64,000 bases of DNA from Diplonema papillatum (Eukaryota; Euglenozoa; Diplonemea; Diplonemida; Diplonemidae): assembly GCA_030068145.1 (NCBI GenBank), contig JAPJBO010000492.1, positions 62,001-126,000 of the forward strand, read 5' to 3'. The notes beneath the pieces are model-generated. The model was not told where the DNA came from. It worked only from the letters and a program-made list of their open reading frames with translations, and did not search any database. The position numbers and the translations under genes were made by a program. Position 1 is the stretch's first letter. Every line of letters starts with the position of its first letter. Shown one piece after another: positions 54,806 to 64,000 of the stretch.

Positions 54806-56210
54806 CCGCCCTTCGCGCCTTCCCCTTCAGGAAAGATGATTTTTTTTTGGAACCAAGTACCAAAAAGGTTTTGCCGTATGTTGTGTGCTGTCCACCCCTA
54901 TCCTCTTGAAACCGCATTGAACTACCTGCTGCTGTGTGTGCCGGATGGATGCGGGTAACTGCACCTGTACCACCGACACCCTCTGGGTGCTTCCAGGTTA
55001 CGCGCAATCGGGGGGTTTGAAACATGATGATTAATCATGATGTATCAAAAGCCCGCACCCACGCGGCGTTGACTGTGGCTGGTCTTTTTTGTAAGGGCTG
55101 CCTTGATGTTACTTTGATCAAACTCACACCAAGCTGAAAGTGCTGCTGTCTATCACAGTCTATCAGCAGGCGGTGGACCGGCTCATGCTCGTACTCCCAA
55201 AGGACCCACCTTGATCTTTAGCTTTGGATGGTCTTCACAAGCGCTACGAAGCCCGATACGGAAACCGATGTGGACAGAACATGCGGCAAAAGAAGAAAGT
55301 AGAGGGTTCGGGCCCTCAAAAGTTCATGCCCTATTATGGAGTCTTACACTCCGTTTTCCCTCTCCTTTCCTTTCTGTTTTGACATCCACTTCAAAGAAGA
55401 CTTGATGCTAGCATCAAACACATGGCAGGCAATGCATCAGAGGCAGGCTTCGGACTGAACGGTAAACTAAGATTTTCACCTTCCCACCCGCAGCCAGTGT
55501 GCACCTGGAAGAGAAAGTTCTTTCTGAGTGAACCACCGAAAAGAACGGTTTCTCGTGGGGTGCTGCTCCTTGTGCTGACCCAGGTTTGGTGTCTGGGGTG
55601 CTCGGGCATCCGTATAAAGCGGTTGGCTGCCGCTGTTCGCACCCGGGGACAGTCGAATCCCGGTTAACACCGCTGTGTCGTCGGAAGAAGACGAACCGAA
55701 GAATCTCATTACCCAACGAGCACCACGTGGGCAACACAGGCGTCCTTCGTTTAAGCGAGAAGATGGGTTTCTACGGGTCCCTTCTTGCCAAGTTGCACTT
55801 GACGCATATGCATCCCAAGTGCGACGTGTATTGACGCGTCGATGCACGTAAGCGTCAACATGCTCAAACCGACCCAATCTTTGTGCAGCATCCTGGTACC
55901 ACGATCTTGGAGGTGTTTTCTGTTGTTGCAAAAAAAGTTGACTCAGAAAACAGAAAATTGGCACCACCGTGCAGCAGTAGCACAGTAGTGCGTAGTCGGA
56001 ATGGTGGCGGGGTGGCCACTGTAGTTCGGTGGCCAACCCAACCAGATGACCAGTTCCTCGCTCAGGGTTGTAGTCAGGAGACAACCGCCGAACGATCTTG
56101 GCTCTTGCACGTTTGCAGGAAATCAGCCCAGAGTCAGAACGTCCGTCAATAGCACACCGCGCATGTGCTAAGCATAGTTATCCAACCCGCATCGAGATTG
56201 TCTTCGGACG
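54806..56210. other. Gene-free stretch
   Basis: No supported gene. It contains fragments of MITE family G (near 54890-54945 and 55150-55190, GGTGGACCGGCTCA) and of repeat D (55389-55420). Open frames here lack domains. Confidence 0.4.
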
Positions 56211-56217
56211 ACGTTAT

Positions 56218-56403
56218 TGAGCCGGTCCGTCCTTATCTCTTGAAACTGCATCGAAGTGCCTGCCGCTGTTTATCTTTTTATCACAGTGAATCACGGTCCA
56301 CCACCGTCTATCAGGTCAATCTCTAGTCCCTAGAGCTGCATCGAATTGCCGCTGTATTCTTCGGGGTCTATCACGGTCTATCAAGAGAGGATGGACCGGC
56401 TCA
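56218..56403. mobile_element. MITE family G, copy 2, with 5-bp target duplication
   Basis: A 186-bp element with ends TGAGCCGGTCC...GGACCGGCTCA, flanked by GTTAT at 56213-56217 and 56404-56408. Internal blocks (CTGCATCGAAGTGCCTGCC; CTCTAGTCCCTAGAGCTGCA; CACGGTCTATCAAGAG) are those of copy 1 in reverse orientation. Another decayed piece with GGACCGGCTCA ends near 57318. Confidence 0.85.
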
Positions 56404-56552
56404 GTTATCAAGTAACGCTGGGCTAGCCTGCCTGTTGTGGAGTCTGCATTTTAGGTTCACACTGCTCAACAGTGCTCGCCTGCCTCCCTTGGCACTTGCA
56501 CCTTACAGAACTCAATAGTTATTGTGTTATTCTCGATCGAACGTCGTGGCCG

Positions 56553-56611
56553 GAGTCCCAAACCCGGTTTGAGTACGAGTCGTCAACGTACTCAAACCGG
56601 GTTTGGGGCTC
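56553..56611. repeat. 24-bp-arm hairpin
   Basis: GAGTCCCAAACCCGGTTTGA plus GTAC (56553-56576) and its inverse (56588-56611) pair with a single mismatch around an 11-base loop. No T-run or gene end is nearby to suggest a terminator. Confidence 0.8.
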
Positions 56612-58998
56612 AGCGACCCAAAGGTCAAAGTGCCCTGCGTTTGCACCCCAAAAAAGGGCATGCATCTCAGTTTCCTTGTGCGTGTCGGTCGCTCGGTTCC
56701 TTTCTTTGGATTCTCACTCGGTTGAGGAGAGCATTATTTTTGGATGTCGTGCCAGCCGTTCACATTACATCGAAAGGCAACCCCGCAAGATTTGTAGCTT
56801 TCAAAAAAGAACATAACTTCATCAAAGTCAACTGGACGATCTCATCTTTTTGGAGTTAAAGATCGCTTGAAAGGGGTTTTAGGGTCTCCGTGTGACCGTT
56901 GTTAAATGGGTTCCCTTAGAGCAAGAAAGGGCTATATGGTTATGGGTTGTGTATTTGGTGCACGCTTTCGTAATGTGATATGGCTAGCCATGTCCGGGAC
57001 TGTTTGTGACCGACACCAAGTACATTCCTTCGCGCTTTTTGCACGTCTTTCAGTCCTCTGGTGGGTGTGATGGGGCTTTTGGCGGAGATTGCGTGGCATC
57101 TTTTTCCGAAGCACTCACCTTCGACTTCCGTGTCCGCAAGGATCGTGACCAAAACGGAGCAGGCCGATTATCGCCAGAGATTCTGTGCGTTCTGACCCGA
57201 ACTATACGGAGCGAACGTGGTCGATAAGCTCTTGTGCTATATTCCACCCCTAGTGCATCGAACATTGCCTGCTGCTGGCTATCACAGTCAGCAGCCTACA
57301 GGGGGCGGACCGGCTCATAGACACGCCTATGCGATAGATAACAGAACAAACCCTGGCCCCAGAGAGGTTGGGCTCCGACCGACAGACCGCCTCGCCCCGT
57401 CTTAGTGCCCAGGTTCAGGTGCTCCGCTGTCTGCGGCAAAGGCGGAGAAATTCGAATCGACTTCCGAAACGAAAGCAAACAATAAACGACTCTCCATATA
57501 CATACTGCCGATGGACGGATTCGGCTTCGCTTTGTGGTGTTTATGTGCGTGACAGTTTTGTCCCCTTCCATTCTTTTTCCTAATAACAACTGTACTGTTC
57601 CCGCACCGCCAGCATCTGAATACCGAACTCGCATGCGTAGTTTTAAAATGTCACGATGTACGGTTGTCGGGCAGTCTTTGCTGTAGGGTTGATCACGTTA
57701 TCTCTTTTTGCCCACTCAAAAGGAAAGTGCTCCACGAGTGATTCTCTTCAAGTTTAGGGTTTGCAACATGCCTGAGCATGCGACAGTGTTTCGATAAACA
57801 TGTTGACCGCGGGATGACCTTCGGGTGGGATGGGAGCATGGGAGATTCTGCATGTTTTTTCTTTGTTGCCCGGTGCTTTGCTTGAGTGTGCTCTTCTCAA
57901 AAGAAAACACCGTGCAAATGTTCCGTAGCTCCTCGAGGCGAGAGGTCCTCAATCTTCACGGTTCGTATTAACTCCATAAACGGTTCTGCGTCATATTGAG
58001 AAGAGAGGCGAAATGCGAGAGAGTAAGAGAGAACACATCGAAACAAGTGAAAGGGTATGGGCCACCGTCAGGTGGGCCAGGCTAGATTAGGGGTGGCTCC
58101 CTGGGAGGGACAGGGACGGGGTTAGTCACGCCTTAGCCGTCCCAGGGCCCCCCACCCACCTGTATGTGTTCTCGTGGTTATCGCTACCGCGCTGACCCTT
58201 CCCGGGAGAGAGGGAGAGCTGGTTCACCAGTCATTGCTCGGTAACGCGGCAACCGGCCGGTTGCACCCGAAGGCTGACCTCCTCTACTCGTGCTGCACTA
58301 TAACGTGGAGCAGACAGAGGAGACAAGGTCATTAACTTTACCTTAACAAGGCAGTGGATGAGGGAACAGGTCCACCATCACCACCATTCACCTCTCCACC
58401 AGGTGGCTCAACTAGCCCCCGTGCGCTTTCTTGCGTACGCTGCGCGCTGAAGCCACCTCCGAGGTCCTTTTTTTCTTTTTTCTTTTTGTTTGTGTTCACC
58501 TCCCCCTCCCCCAGTGCCGCTCCTTTTTGTTGCTTTATTCCTCTCCCACTCCCCCCCCGGCGTCCCGAAACGCCGTCTTTGCTGACCCCCGGGGGGGCGG
58601 GCGCGAACCACAACCAGTCCTGGCCTCCGCAGCGGGTTGCTACGCTCCCGCTGCTTTCCGTTTCGTGCGAGTGCTCAACACTTCGCTTTCCTGCCCCTCC
58701 GTTCAGTCAGCGCCAGCAACGACGATTCTGTGCAGCAGCACCGGGTAGGCATGCATCGGTCAGCGTAGCCGGCGAGGCGGAGGAATTGAAGTATTCGCAG
58801 CGCAACTGCCTCCACCGCAGGTGGGCCGAACAAAAGGCAGTTGACTGCCACCAAGTTTACTCGCCTTTAACACAGCCGGAAGCCGATGGAAAGCCCCCGA
58901 CGCATCAGCGCAAGCACCACAAGGCTCCACATCCCCCCTCCCCTTACTTAGTGCCCCCTACCTCTACCCTCCCGAATGGTAGGCTAGCGTGACCGACG
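56612..58998. other. Gene-poor region with inverted repeat H copy
   Basis: No gene is called. The second copy of repeat H lies inverted at 58040-58230 (GGGAGGGACAGGGACGGGG, CACCCACCTGTATGTGTTCT). A + frame at 58354-58992 has Pro/Ser/Phe-rich composition and no domain; it ends next to the oxygenase gene and is probably chance or leader. Confidence 0.4.
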
Positions 58999-59883
58999 AT
59001 GGAATCAGGAACAGGGAGCTTGCCGGGTGATCTTGCTCTCAGCCAGGCGAACCCTGCTTGCGTGGTGGGAAACGTGTTCGAAGGCAATGCTGGCGCGCTT
59101 GCAGCGCTGTTGAGCGACTTCGAGCACATCCGAGAGGCTAAGTACGAGCCGCCGGAGCAGCCGAATAGCTTGACGTATGGCACATACTGGTGCCCGTTGC
59201 ATAAAGACGTCCGGGCGAGCAATGGGGTTGAGGCTTACATCACGGGCGTGTCTGAAAGTGTCGCATTTAAGAGGATGACTGAAGGCCGTACGTTCGCAGG
59301 TGCCGAGTGGTGGTGGCAAGACACGACCGAAGGCGTCGACAGTCCAAAGGAGTACCACACCGACTGCGATTTGCATTTGACCCGCGACGGCAACGTGAAG
59401 GTGCACCCTTCTGTGTCCAGTGTGTTCTACGCGACGCCGGCGCAGAGCCCGACTGTCGTTTTCGACCAGGTGACGGTCAGCGGCGACCTGTCCCCTCCCG
59501 TTCCGACCAAAGCCGTCCTGTCCTTCCCCAACGTGGGGCAGCTGCTCTTTTTTGAAGGCTCGCTGTACCACGGTGTCTTGCACCACCCCCGCCCCGACCC
59601 CGCGCATCCAGCGCGGGTTACGCTTCTCGTCAACTGGTGGCCGGAACGTCCAAACGGCCCCGCTGACTTGCCGTCTGTATACAAGTCTGCTATCAGCTGC
59701 ATTGCAATATCAGACCCTCTCCTCATCCAGCCTGTGCACAATGCCACGCTTGACGCAGTGTTTCCGGAGAGCGAAATTGCAGAGCAAGTTATTCCCCAGT
59801 GCGTTGTGGACTGGCTGTCGAGCAACGACGGCGTCTCTGCGGTTTCGTTCGGCTTTTGTCCGTTGGAAAAGGGACCCGCCTAG
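58999..59883 (+). CDS. 2OG-Fe(II) oxygenase-like protein
   Basis: Intronless, 294 residues, no targeting signal. The order of motifs suggests the double-stranded beta-helix of 2-oxoglutarate/Fe(II) oxygenases: His120-x-Asp122 in YHTDCDLHL, a distal His (His191 in SLYHGVL, or His195), and an Arg in ARVTLLVNWW (Arg206) placed to hold 2-oxoglutarate. Between them the strand pattern with VFYATPAQSP and VGQLLFFEGS fits the fold. I do not recognise a specific family, so the substrate (protein, nucleic acid or small molecule) is unknown. The call rests on motif pattern only. The ATG at 58999 is the first in frame after a stop. Confidence 0.7.
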   Translation: MESGTGSLPGDLALSQANPACVVGNVFEGNAGALAALLSDFEHIREAKYEPPEQPNSLTYGTYWCPLHKDVRASNGVEAYITGVSESVAFKRMTEGRTFAGAEWWWQDTTEGVDSPKEYHTDCDLHLTRDGNVKVHPSVSSVFYATPAQSPTVVFDQVTVSGDLSPPVPTKAVLSFPNVGQLLFFEGSLYHGVLHHPRPDPAHPARVTLLVNWWPERPNGPADLPSVYKSAISCIAISDPLLIQPVHNATLDAVFPESEIAEQVIPQCVVDWLSSNDGVSAVSFGFCPLEKGPA

Positions 59884-60870
59884 CATCGTGGATTGGAGTG
59901 TAGATATGTATTGTAGGTATACACCGAAGTTAACCCAATACCTCGTACAGTGCTAAAACTGAAGACACAAACAAAGTGTCCTTTATAGGAAGGCTCGGCT
60001 TATCAGCATTAAACACCCGCCTTACCCGGCACGAATCCCGGAAGGCAGGTCTCGGAGGACATCCTGTTGCTACCTGGCTTAGTCGTTAGGCTTCGGCATA
60101 AGACTACCCAAGAGGGAAAGTCTACCGGTTTGTGTCCTGCATCCAAGAGTTCACAATTCAGAATGCCGGGCATTCGGGGACTCGTCTAAGGAATGCACCA
60201 GAGTATGACATATATCAAATCTCTAGTCCGAAGGAATAACCAGGCGGGACGAGAAACCCCTGCTGAACACAGGTCGTCAATTTAGGGCCGAAACGTTTGA
60301 CCCTGCCGATTTCTCTCCTGTTGACAAATCCGAGTCTAGCTGTAATACCATCTCTGACCCTCTCTTCATCCAACCTGCGCGCAATGCCACGCTCCGCGCT
60401 GCGTGAAGTCATTTGCGCGGACAGGCTGTTGAACTACGTCAGAGGCGGAACGTGCGAAGTAGTGCTAGTAGCAAGTCAAGATCGAAAAGCTTCCCATCGG
60501 CGAGGGCCCGACAGAGGTTTTCGATCAGGATGCTCTTGTCTCCTCGCCTGGCGTGCTCTCTTTTGCGATTCTTGTTCCACGACATCCGTGGAAACTGCAG
60601 TCGCCACCGATGGCCAGATTCGGAGTGAACCAGCTACTGGGTATTTCGATGGATATTTCGTCCTCTGAACAAGCTTTGACGAGCGATTTGCATGTCAACG
60701 CTACAGATCTCCATCAGGATCTCCCAGGCAAAGGTGAGTCGACTCGCGTCAACATTATTGCGTTCCTCTGGTGTACACTTTTTACGCTTTATGAGAACCT
60801 CTTGCAGGCGGAGTAACCCGGAAGGGAGAAACCCCAACGCCAAACACAACATTGAGAAACGTAGCAGAAG
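59884..60870. other. Intergenic between oxygenase and unknown gene
   Basis: No full gene is seen. It contains a duplicated fragment of the oxygenase gene (60325-60400). A possible donor (AAAGGTGAGT, 60733) and acceptor (CTTGCAG, 60803-60809) could mark a short leader intron ahead of the next gene, but the frames do not join. Confidence 0.35.
60325..60400 (+). pseudogene. Fragment copied from the oxygenase-like gene
   Basis: ATCTCTGACCCTCTCTTCAT, then CCAACCTGCGCGCAATGCCA and CGCT, matches the coding segment at about 59709-59751 with scattered differences. No other part of the gene is present. Confidence 0.65.
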
Positions 60871-61269
60871 ATGACGGTCGAGGAGGAGACCAGCCTTCTC
60901 GACGAGCTCTCGAGCCAAGGGGTGCTCGCGGGGTTCTTCCGGATTCTCTGGCAGAAGAATGTCGGGAAGGCGGTGCACACGCTGACGGGTGTTAGCATTC
61001 CTCACACGATCGTGTACCGGCACCGCAAGCCGATGGCATGGTACTTCCTCAGCAAAGATGGCAGCATCAAGAAGAAGAACAAGAAACGGCTCGTCTGCAG
61101 CGAGATCGAAGAAGCCCTCCGCAAGAACAGCAGGTCACAGTGCGGCGTCTGTGCCGTATACATTAGCCCGAGCGCCACGGCTGAGTCGGGAATGCAATGC
61201 ACCTTCGTCCGCACCGCCGAGCTTCGCCAGTTCCTGCTCGACACGCCGGAGAAATCGGGCGTTTTGCAG
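60871..61269 (+). CDS. Unknown protein, first exon
   Basis: I do not recognise this protein. The 133 codons begin MTVEEETSLLDELSSQG and end LLDTPEKSGVLQ at a good GTACGT donor (61270), phase 0. Composition is protein-like: a leading acidic helix, a hydrophobic stretch GVLAGFFRILW, a basic patch KKKNKKR near 67-73 and two nearby cysteines (CGVC). Read-through beyond the donor turns into low-quality sequence within a few codons, so more exons are expected. None was found before 64000, where repeats and a minus-strand ORF take over. Confidence 0.6.
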
Positions 61270-61594
61270 GTACGTACCTTTCGTCGAACCCCCCTTCACT
61301 CTGTTGTCCAAGCATGCGACCATGGGTTACGCAACTCGTTTTCACTTTCGGCAGGGACTGCAGCGGCTGCGACACAGCAATTTTGCGCTTCTGACTAGTT
61401 GGCAAACGAAGATTAGTTCTTCGTACCTTATCCGCGTCGCAGTGCCCACTGATTAGCTCGCTGTATGCCTGCCTTTCAAAGGGTACGGTCACTGTTCAGT
61501 CTCAAATCTCATCATCCGCAACGACCGCTCGTTGTCCACGGCTACTCGACTCCTTTGGCTTCATTCACAAGTTTTGCCGGAAAATGTTTGGCCG

Positions 61595-61655
61595 GAAATA
61601 CTCTTGCCTTGTGCTCATTTCGAAGGAGGCTCGAGGGGGAGAAAACAGTACAACT
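61595..61655 (-). repeat. 3' end fragment of repeat B, inverted
   Basis: The + strand reads CTTGTGCTCATTTCGAAGGA, then GGCTCGAGGGGGAGAAAACA, the inverse of the last third of the copy at 16752-16985. Confidence 0.6.
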
Positions 61656-61796
61656 GCAAAGGGACAGCGGATTATTACCCGGGCGAGCCAACCCACTACT
61701 TTCGCCAAAATTTTGGTGCATGGGTGGGTCCCCCCCCAGGGGTGGCCCTAAGCGGCCAGATTGCGGAGTCGTTGGCAGAATCTGACCTGACCCCCC

Positions 61797-61985
61797 ACCC
61801 CCCCCCCCCCCTACACGGTGCACTAGTCATTAGGAATTCAGTGTTCTTACTAGTAAAATTTCTAGTGAAAATGTCTTACTAGTGCCACTAGTCATTCTTA
61901 CTAGTGCCACTAGTCATTCTTACTAGTGGCACTAGTAAGAATGACTAGTGCACTAGTAAGAATGACTAGTGCACTAGTCATTTTT
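61797..61985. repeat. ACTAGT-rich palindromic cluster
   Basis: After a C-run and TACACGGTG, the hexamer ACTAGT occurs 12 times in about 160 bases. The spacers CATTCTT, AAGAATG, GCC and GC are arranged so that CACTAGTCATTCTTACTAGT plus G is mirrored one base later by CACTAGTAAGAATGACTAGT plus G, then repeated. The whole can fold into several alternative cruciforms. Confidence 0.85.
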
Positions 61986-62170
61986 GCTAGTGTTTTACAC
62001 AGTAAAGTCCATTTTTAGGCGGTGGATATGGTGTGGGTGTCCGACCCACGCTCGAATACTGTTCCGCAGGTTCGTCCTGCCGCTGTTGTGTGCACGCAGC
62101 AACATGAATGGTGAACACAACAGGTTGCCGAGAAGAACAAGTGAATGGGATAAGCATGGCCCGAAGTCTG

Positions 62171-62242
62171 GGGTGTGATGGGTGGGGGATTGCAAGAACG
62201 TGTTTGGAATGGGTATGTGCTCAGGGTGTGATGGGTGGGGGA
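62171..62242 (-). mobile_element. Very short retroposon A insertion with 19-bp target duplication (A5)
   Basis: GGGTGTGATGGGTGGGGGA occurs at 62171-62189 and 62224-62242. The 34 bases between (62190-62223) are the inverse of the last 34 bases of family A (GAGCACATACCCATTCC to TTCTTGCAA). So this is a severely 5'-truncated copy that keeps the element's 3' terminus. Confidence 0.85.
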
Positions 62243-62301
62243 GGGGGGAACAACGGAAGAAAGGGCCATGTGGCATAGAGTGCAATTCAGAGGAGGTAAG
62301 A

Positions 62302-63980
62302 CTACCTTCCACCCGTGTGGGCATCGCGCATGTGGGCATCCCTTCTGCGTGCATCGGCGAACCTTTGCATGCACAGGGGGCAGGTCTTCTTGTCAAGCTT
62401 CTCAGCATGAACGTACAGCAGGTGTTGGGTCAGCCCGCCCTTGCGAACTGTCTTTTTGCACGATGGACATTGCGTTGTGCATTCGCAGGTTACTGTAGGG
62501 CGGTGGTGTGCGTCGTAGTGTGCGAAGAGGCCGTGGATTCGCGTGTAGCTCTTCTGGCTGATAATACACCCGTGCTCGCTGCTCTCGTTTTCAGGGTCGG
62601 TTGTGCAGCCCCGCTTCCGAAGGGCTGGTTTGGGTGCCCACGTATGCCGGAGAACTGAACGATGGGGACAGAAGTTTCGTAGCAGTCCTGCTCGTGAAGG
62701 TGTTCTTCTCAAGATTTGCATTTGCAACGAGAAGCCGTGGCACAACAACCCGACTTCCGATGAGGAGGAGGATCAGGACGAGGATGACGATGCGGACAGC
62801 AGGTTTTCTGCGGCTTGCTTCCACACCGTACTTCGTCCAGTGATGCACTTGCAAAATGGTGTCGTACTGGTACAGGTGTGGGAGGGGATTGCGACACGCG
62901 GGCGCGAGGTCAGGCGCGCTTCGCTTCGTGTCCAGGCTCTTGAGGTGCTTTGTCTGCAGCTCGATTGCCTGGAAGTCGCGTTCCATTGTCTTCTGGGACG
63001 TGCAGGCGGACCACTTTTGCGCTCACCGTTCATCTGCATCCTCTTCTACCCGACTAGCATCCGGAAGTGTCCGGATCACGAGCCGTAGCATGCCCTTCAC
63101 ATCGTGCAAGGCTGGTGTGATGACATGCGCTGGTTCCGTGATACGGGCGGCAATGTTGCAGTGGAAGCCCTGCGCATGCATTTCCTGGATGCTAAGCCGT
63201 TTGCATCTGTGCAGGTGTGCCAACCGCGTCTCAATGCAGGTTGCACAAAAGGCACTTCGGTGCCCGCCACCGCCCACGCCTCGAAAGAGCGACCACAATT
63301 CTGCGTGGTCACCACCAAACACAAATCGACTCAGAGGAATGATTGCATTGTTCTTGCGGAACGTACTTTCCTGAATAGCGCTCAGATGCGGCAGGCAGCC
63401 GAAAATCCACCATGAGTGGAAGACAGGCTTCCGCTTATCGCACACAGTAAGAAACCGCGTCGCCTTGAGGTCCCCGGACAGTCCAACAGCAAGACGCTGC
63501 CCCCTTTTGCCCCACGGAAGGCGTTGCCTGGTTTGTACGCGTCCATTGACACAACCACTGCGGGTGGGCAGCCACCCTGCTCCAGTGGAAACGTGGACAA
63601 CAGGAACGAAATTGCCTTCGGGGTATCCCCGACCAACTCGTCGGCCATCGCCTTGAACCCTGCTTCGCGTGCAGCAAGGGTGTTGTAGGACAGCCCCATG
63701 GTCAGGCCAAGTTCGCTATTAATTAGCGAGCCCAGCTGGGCACACTGACGCATAGACATGCCGAATCGCATTCTGTTCTCTGCAATGATGCCACCGATAG
63801 CGCGCGCTGTCGATGCATGGTATGCATCCATTGTTGTTTTCCCCCTGCGGTGTTTCAAGGCTGGCGATGTGGGACCGTACGAGTATCGTACTACGTAAGA
63901 ACTATTGCAACGCGCCCTCCTCTCTGGCCGAGACCCCGACTCCTGTCCATCAGGGCTGACATCATCGTCAACACATGCTC
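62302..63980 (-). pseudogene. Broken transposase-like ORF with C2H2 fingers, runs to right edge
   Basis: Minus-strand coding sequence in pieces. Segment 1 (63980-63382) is open, probably beyond the window, and contains VVVSMDAYKPGNAF. Segment 2 (63445-63023) is in another frame and contains FVFGGDHAELWSLF, a Cys pair (FCATC) and ALHDVKGML. Segment 3 (63022-62591) continues in the same frame after one TGA and contains FQAIELQTKHLKSLD. A C-terminal piece in a third frame (about 62600-62302) has two C2H2 fingers (CPSCKK...H, CPLCMQ...H). The order of an Asp in VSMD, a GGDHAEL motif, a Cys pair and a late LHDVKG resembles large DDE-type transposases; I cannot assign a superfamily. The frame breaks and the stop suggest a decayed copy. 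Confidence 0.45.
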
Positions 63981-64000
63981 ATTTTGTTTTTTGTTGGGAG

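Noticed and set aside
60000-60320. Possible further rRNA-like stretch
   Set aside because: Some phrases sound rRNA-like, but I could not match any conserved rRNA string with confidence.

Overview
The window looks like nuclear DNA of a GC-rich, intron-bearing unicellular eukaryote. The recognisable genes are a Rab14-type GTPase, membrane adenylate cyclases, a multi-CNB protein, a RING/B-box protein, a pyrimidine 5'-nucleotidase and an EGF-like adhesin. Introns are GT-AG, several ending in CA-rich rather than pyrimidine-rich tracts. All nine recognised host genes lie on the + strand. That, plus the kinetoplastid-like cyclase, would suit a euglenozoan such as a diplonemid, but this is an inference with low confidence. 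No bacterial or organellar signal was seen.

Layout: Rab14-like first exon (700-1230); about 8 kb of repeats; two decayed 5' copies of the CNB gene (about 8500-9820), then the intact two-exon CNB gene (9991-12780) with a tandemly repeated 3' flank; cytosolic 5'-nucleotidase III (14540-15385); an antisense LSU rRNA fragment (15570-15830); the RING/B-box/coiled-coil gene (16200-18346) followed by two decayed copies of its 3' end; two tandem adenylate cyclase genes with identical exon lengths (20043-24467 and 27182-30094), the second just after a 41-bp minisatellite; 13.5 kb without a recognised gene (30095-43586), holding a second LSU rRNA fragment, two TA-flanked inverted-repeat elements and a MITE; a nine-exon EGF-repeat type I membrane protein (43587-53965); foldback elements and a second MITE copy; a 2OG-Fe(II) oxygenase-like gene (58999-59883); the first exon of an unknown gene (60871-61269); and a broken minus-strand transposase-like ORF with C2H2 fingers running off the right edge.

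The genes do not form an obvious pathway, although two adenylate cyclases lie 7-18 kb from a cyclic-nucleotide-binding protein. The most informative signal is repeat biology: a short retroposon family with 14-bp and 19-bp target duplications, a MITE family with 5-bp target duplications, TA-flanked elements with G-run termini, rRNA gene fragments, and repeated partial copying of host gene ends next to the intact genes.
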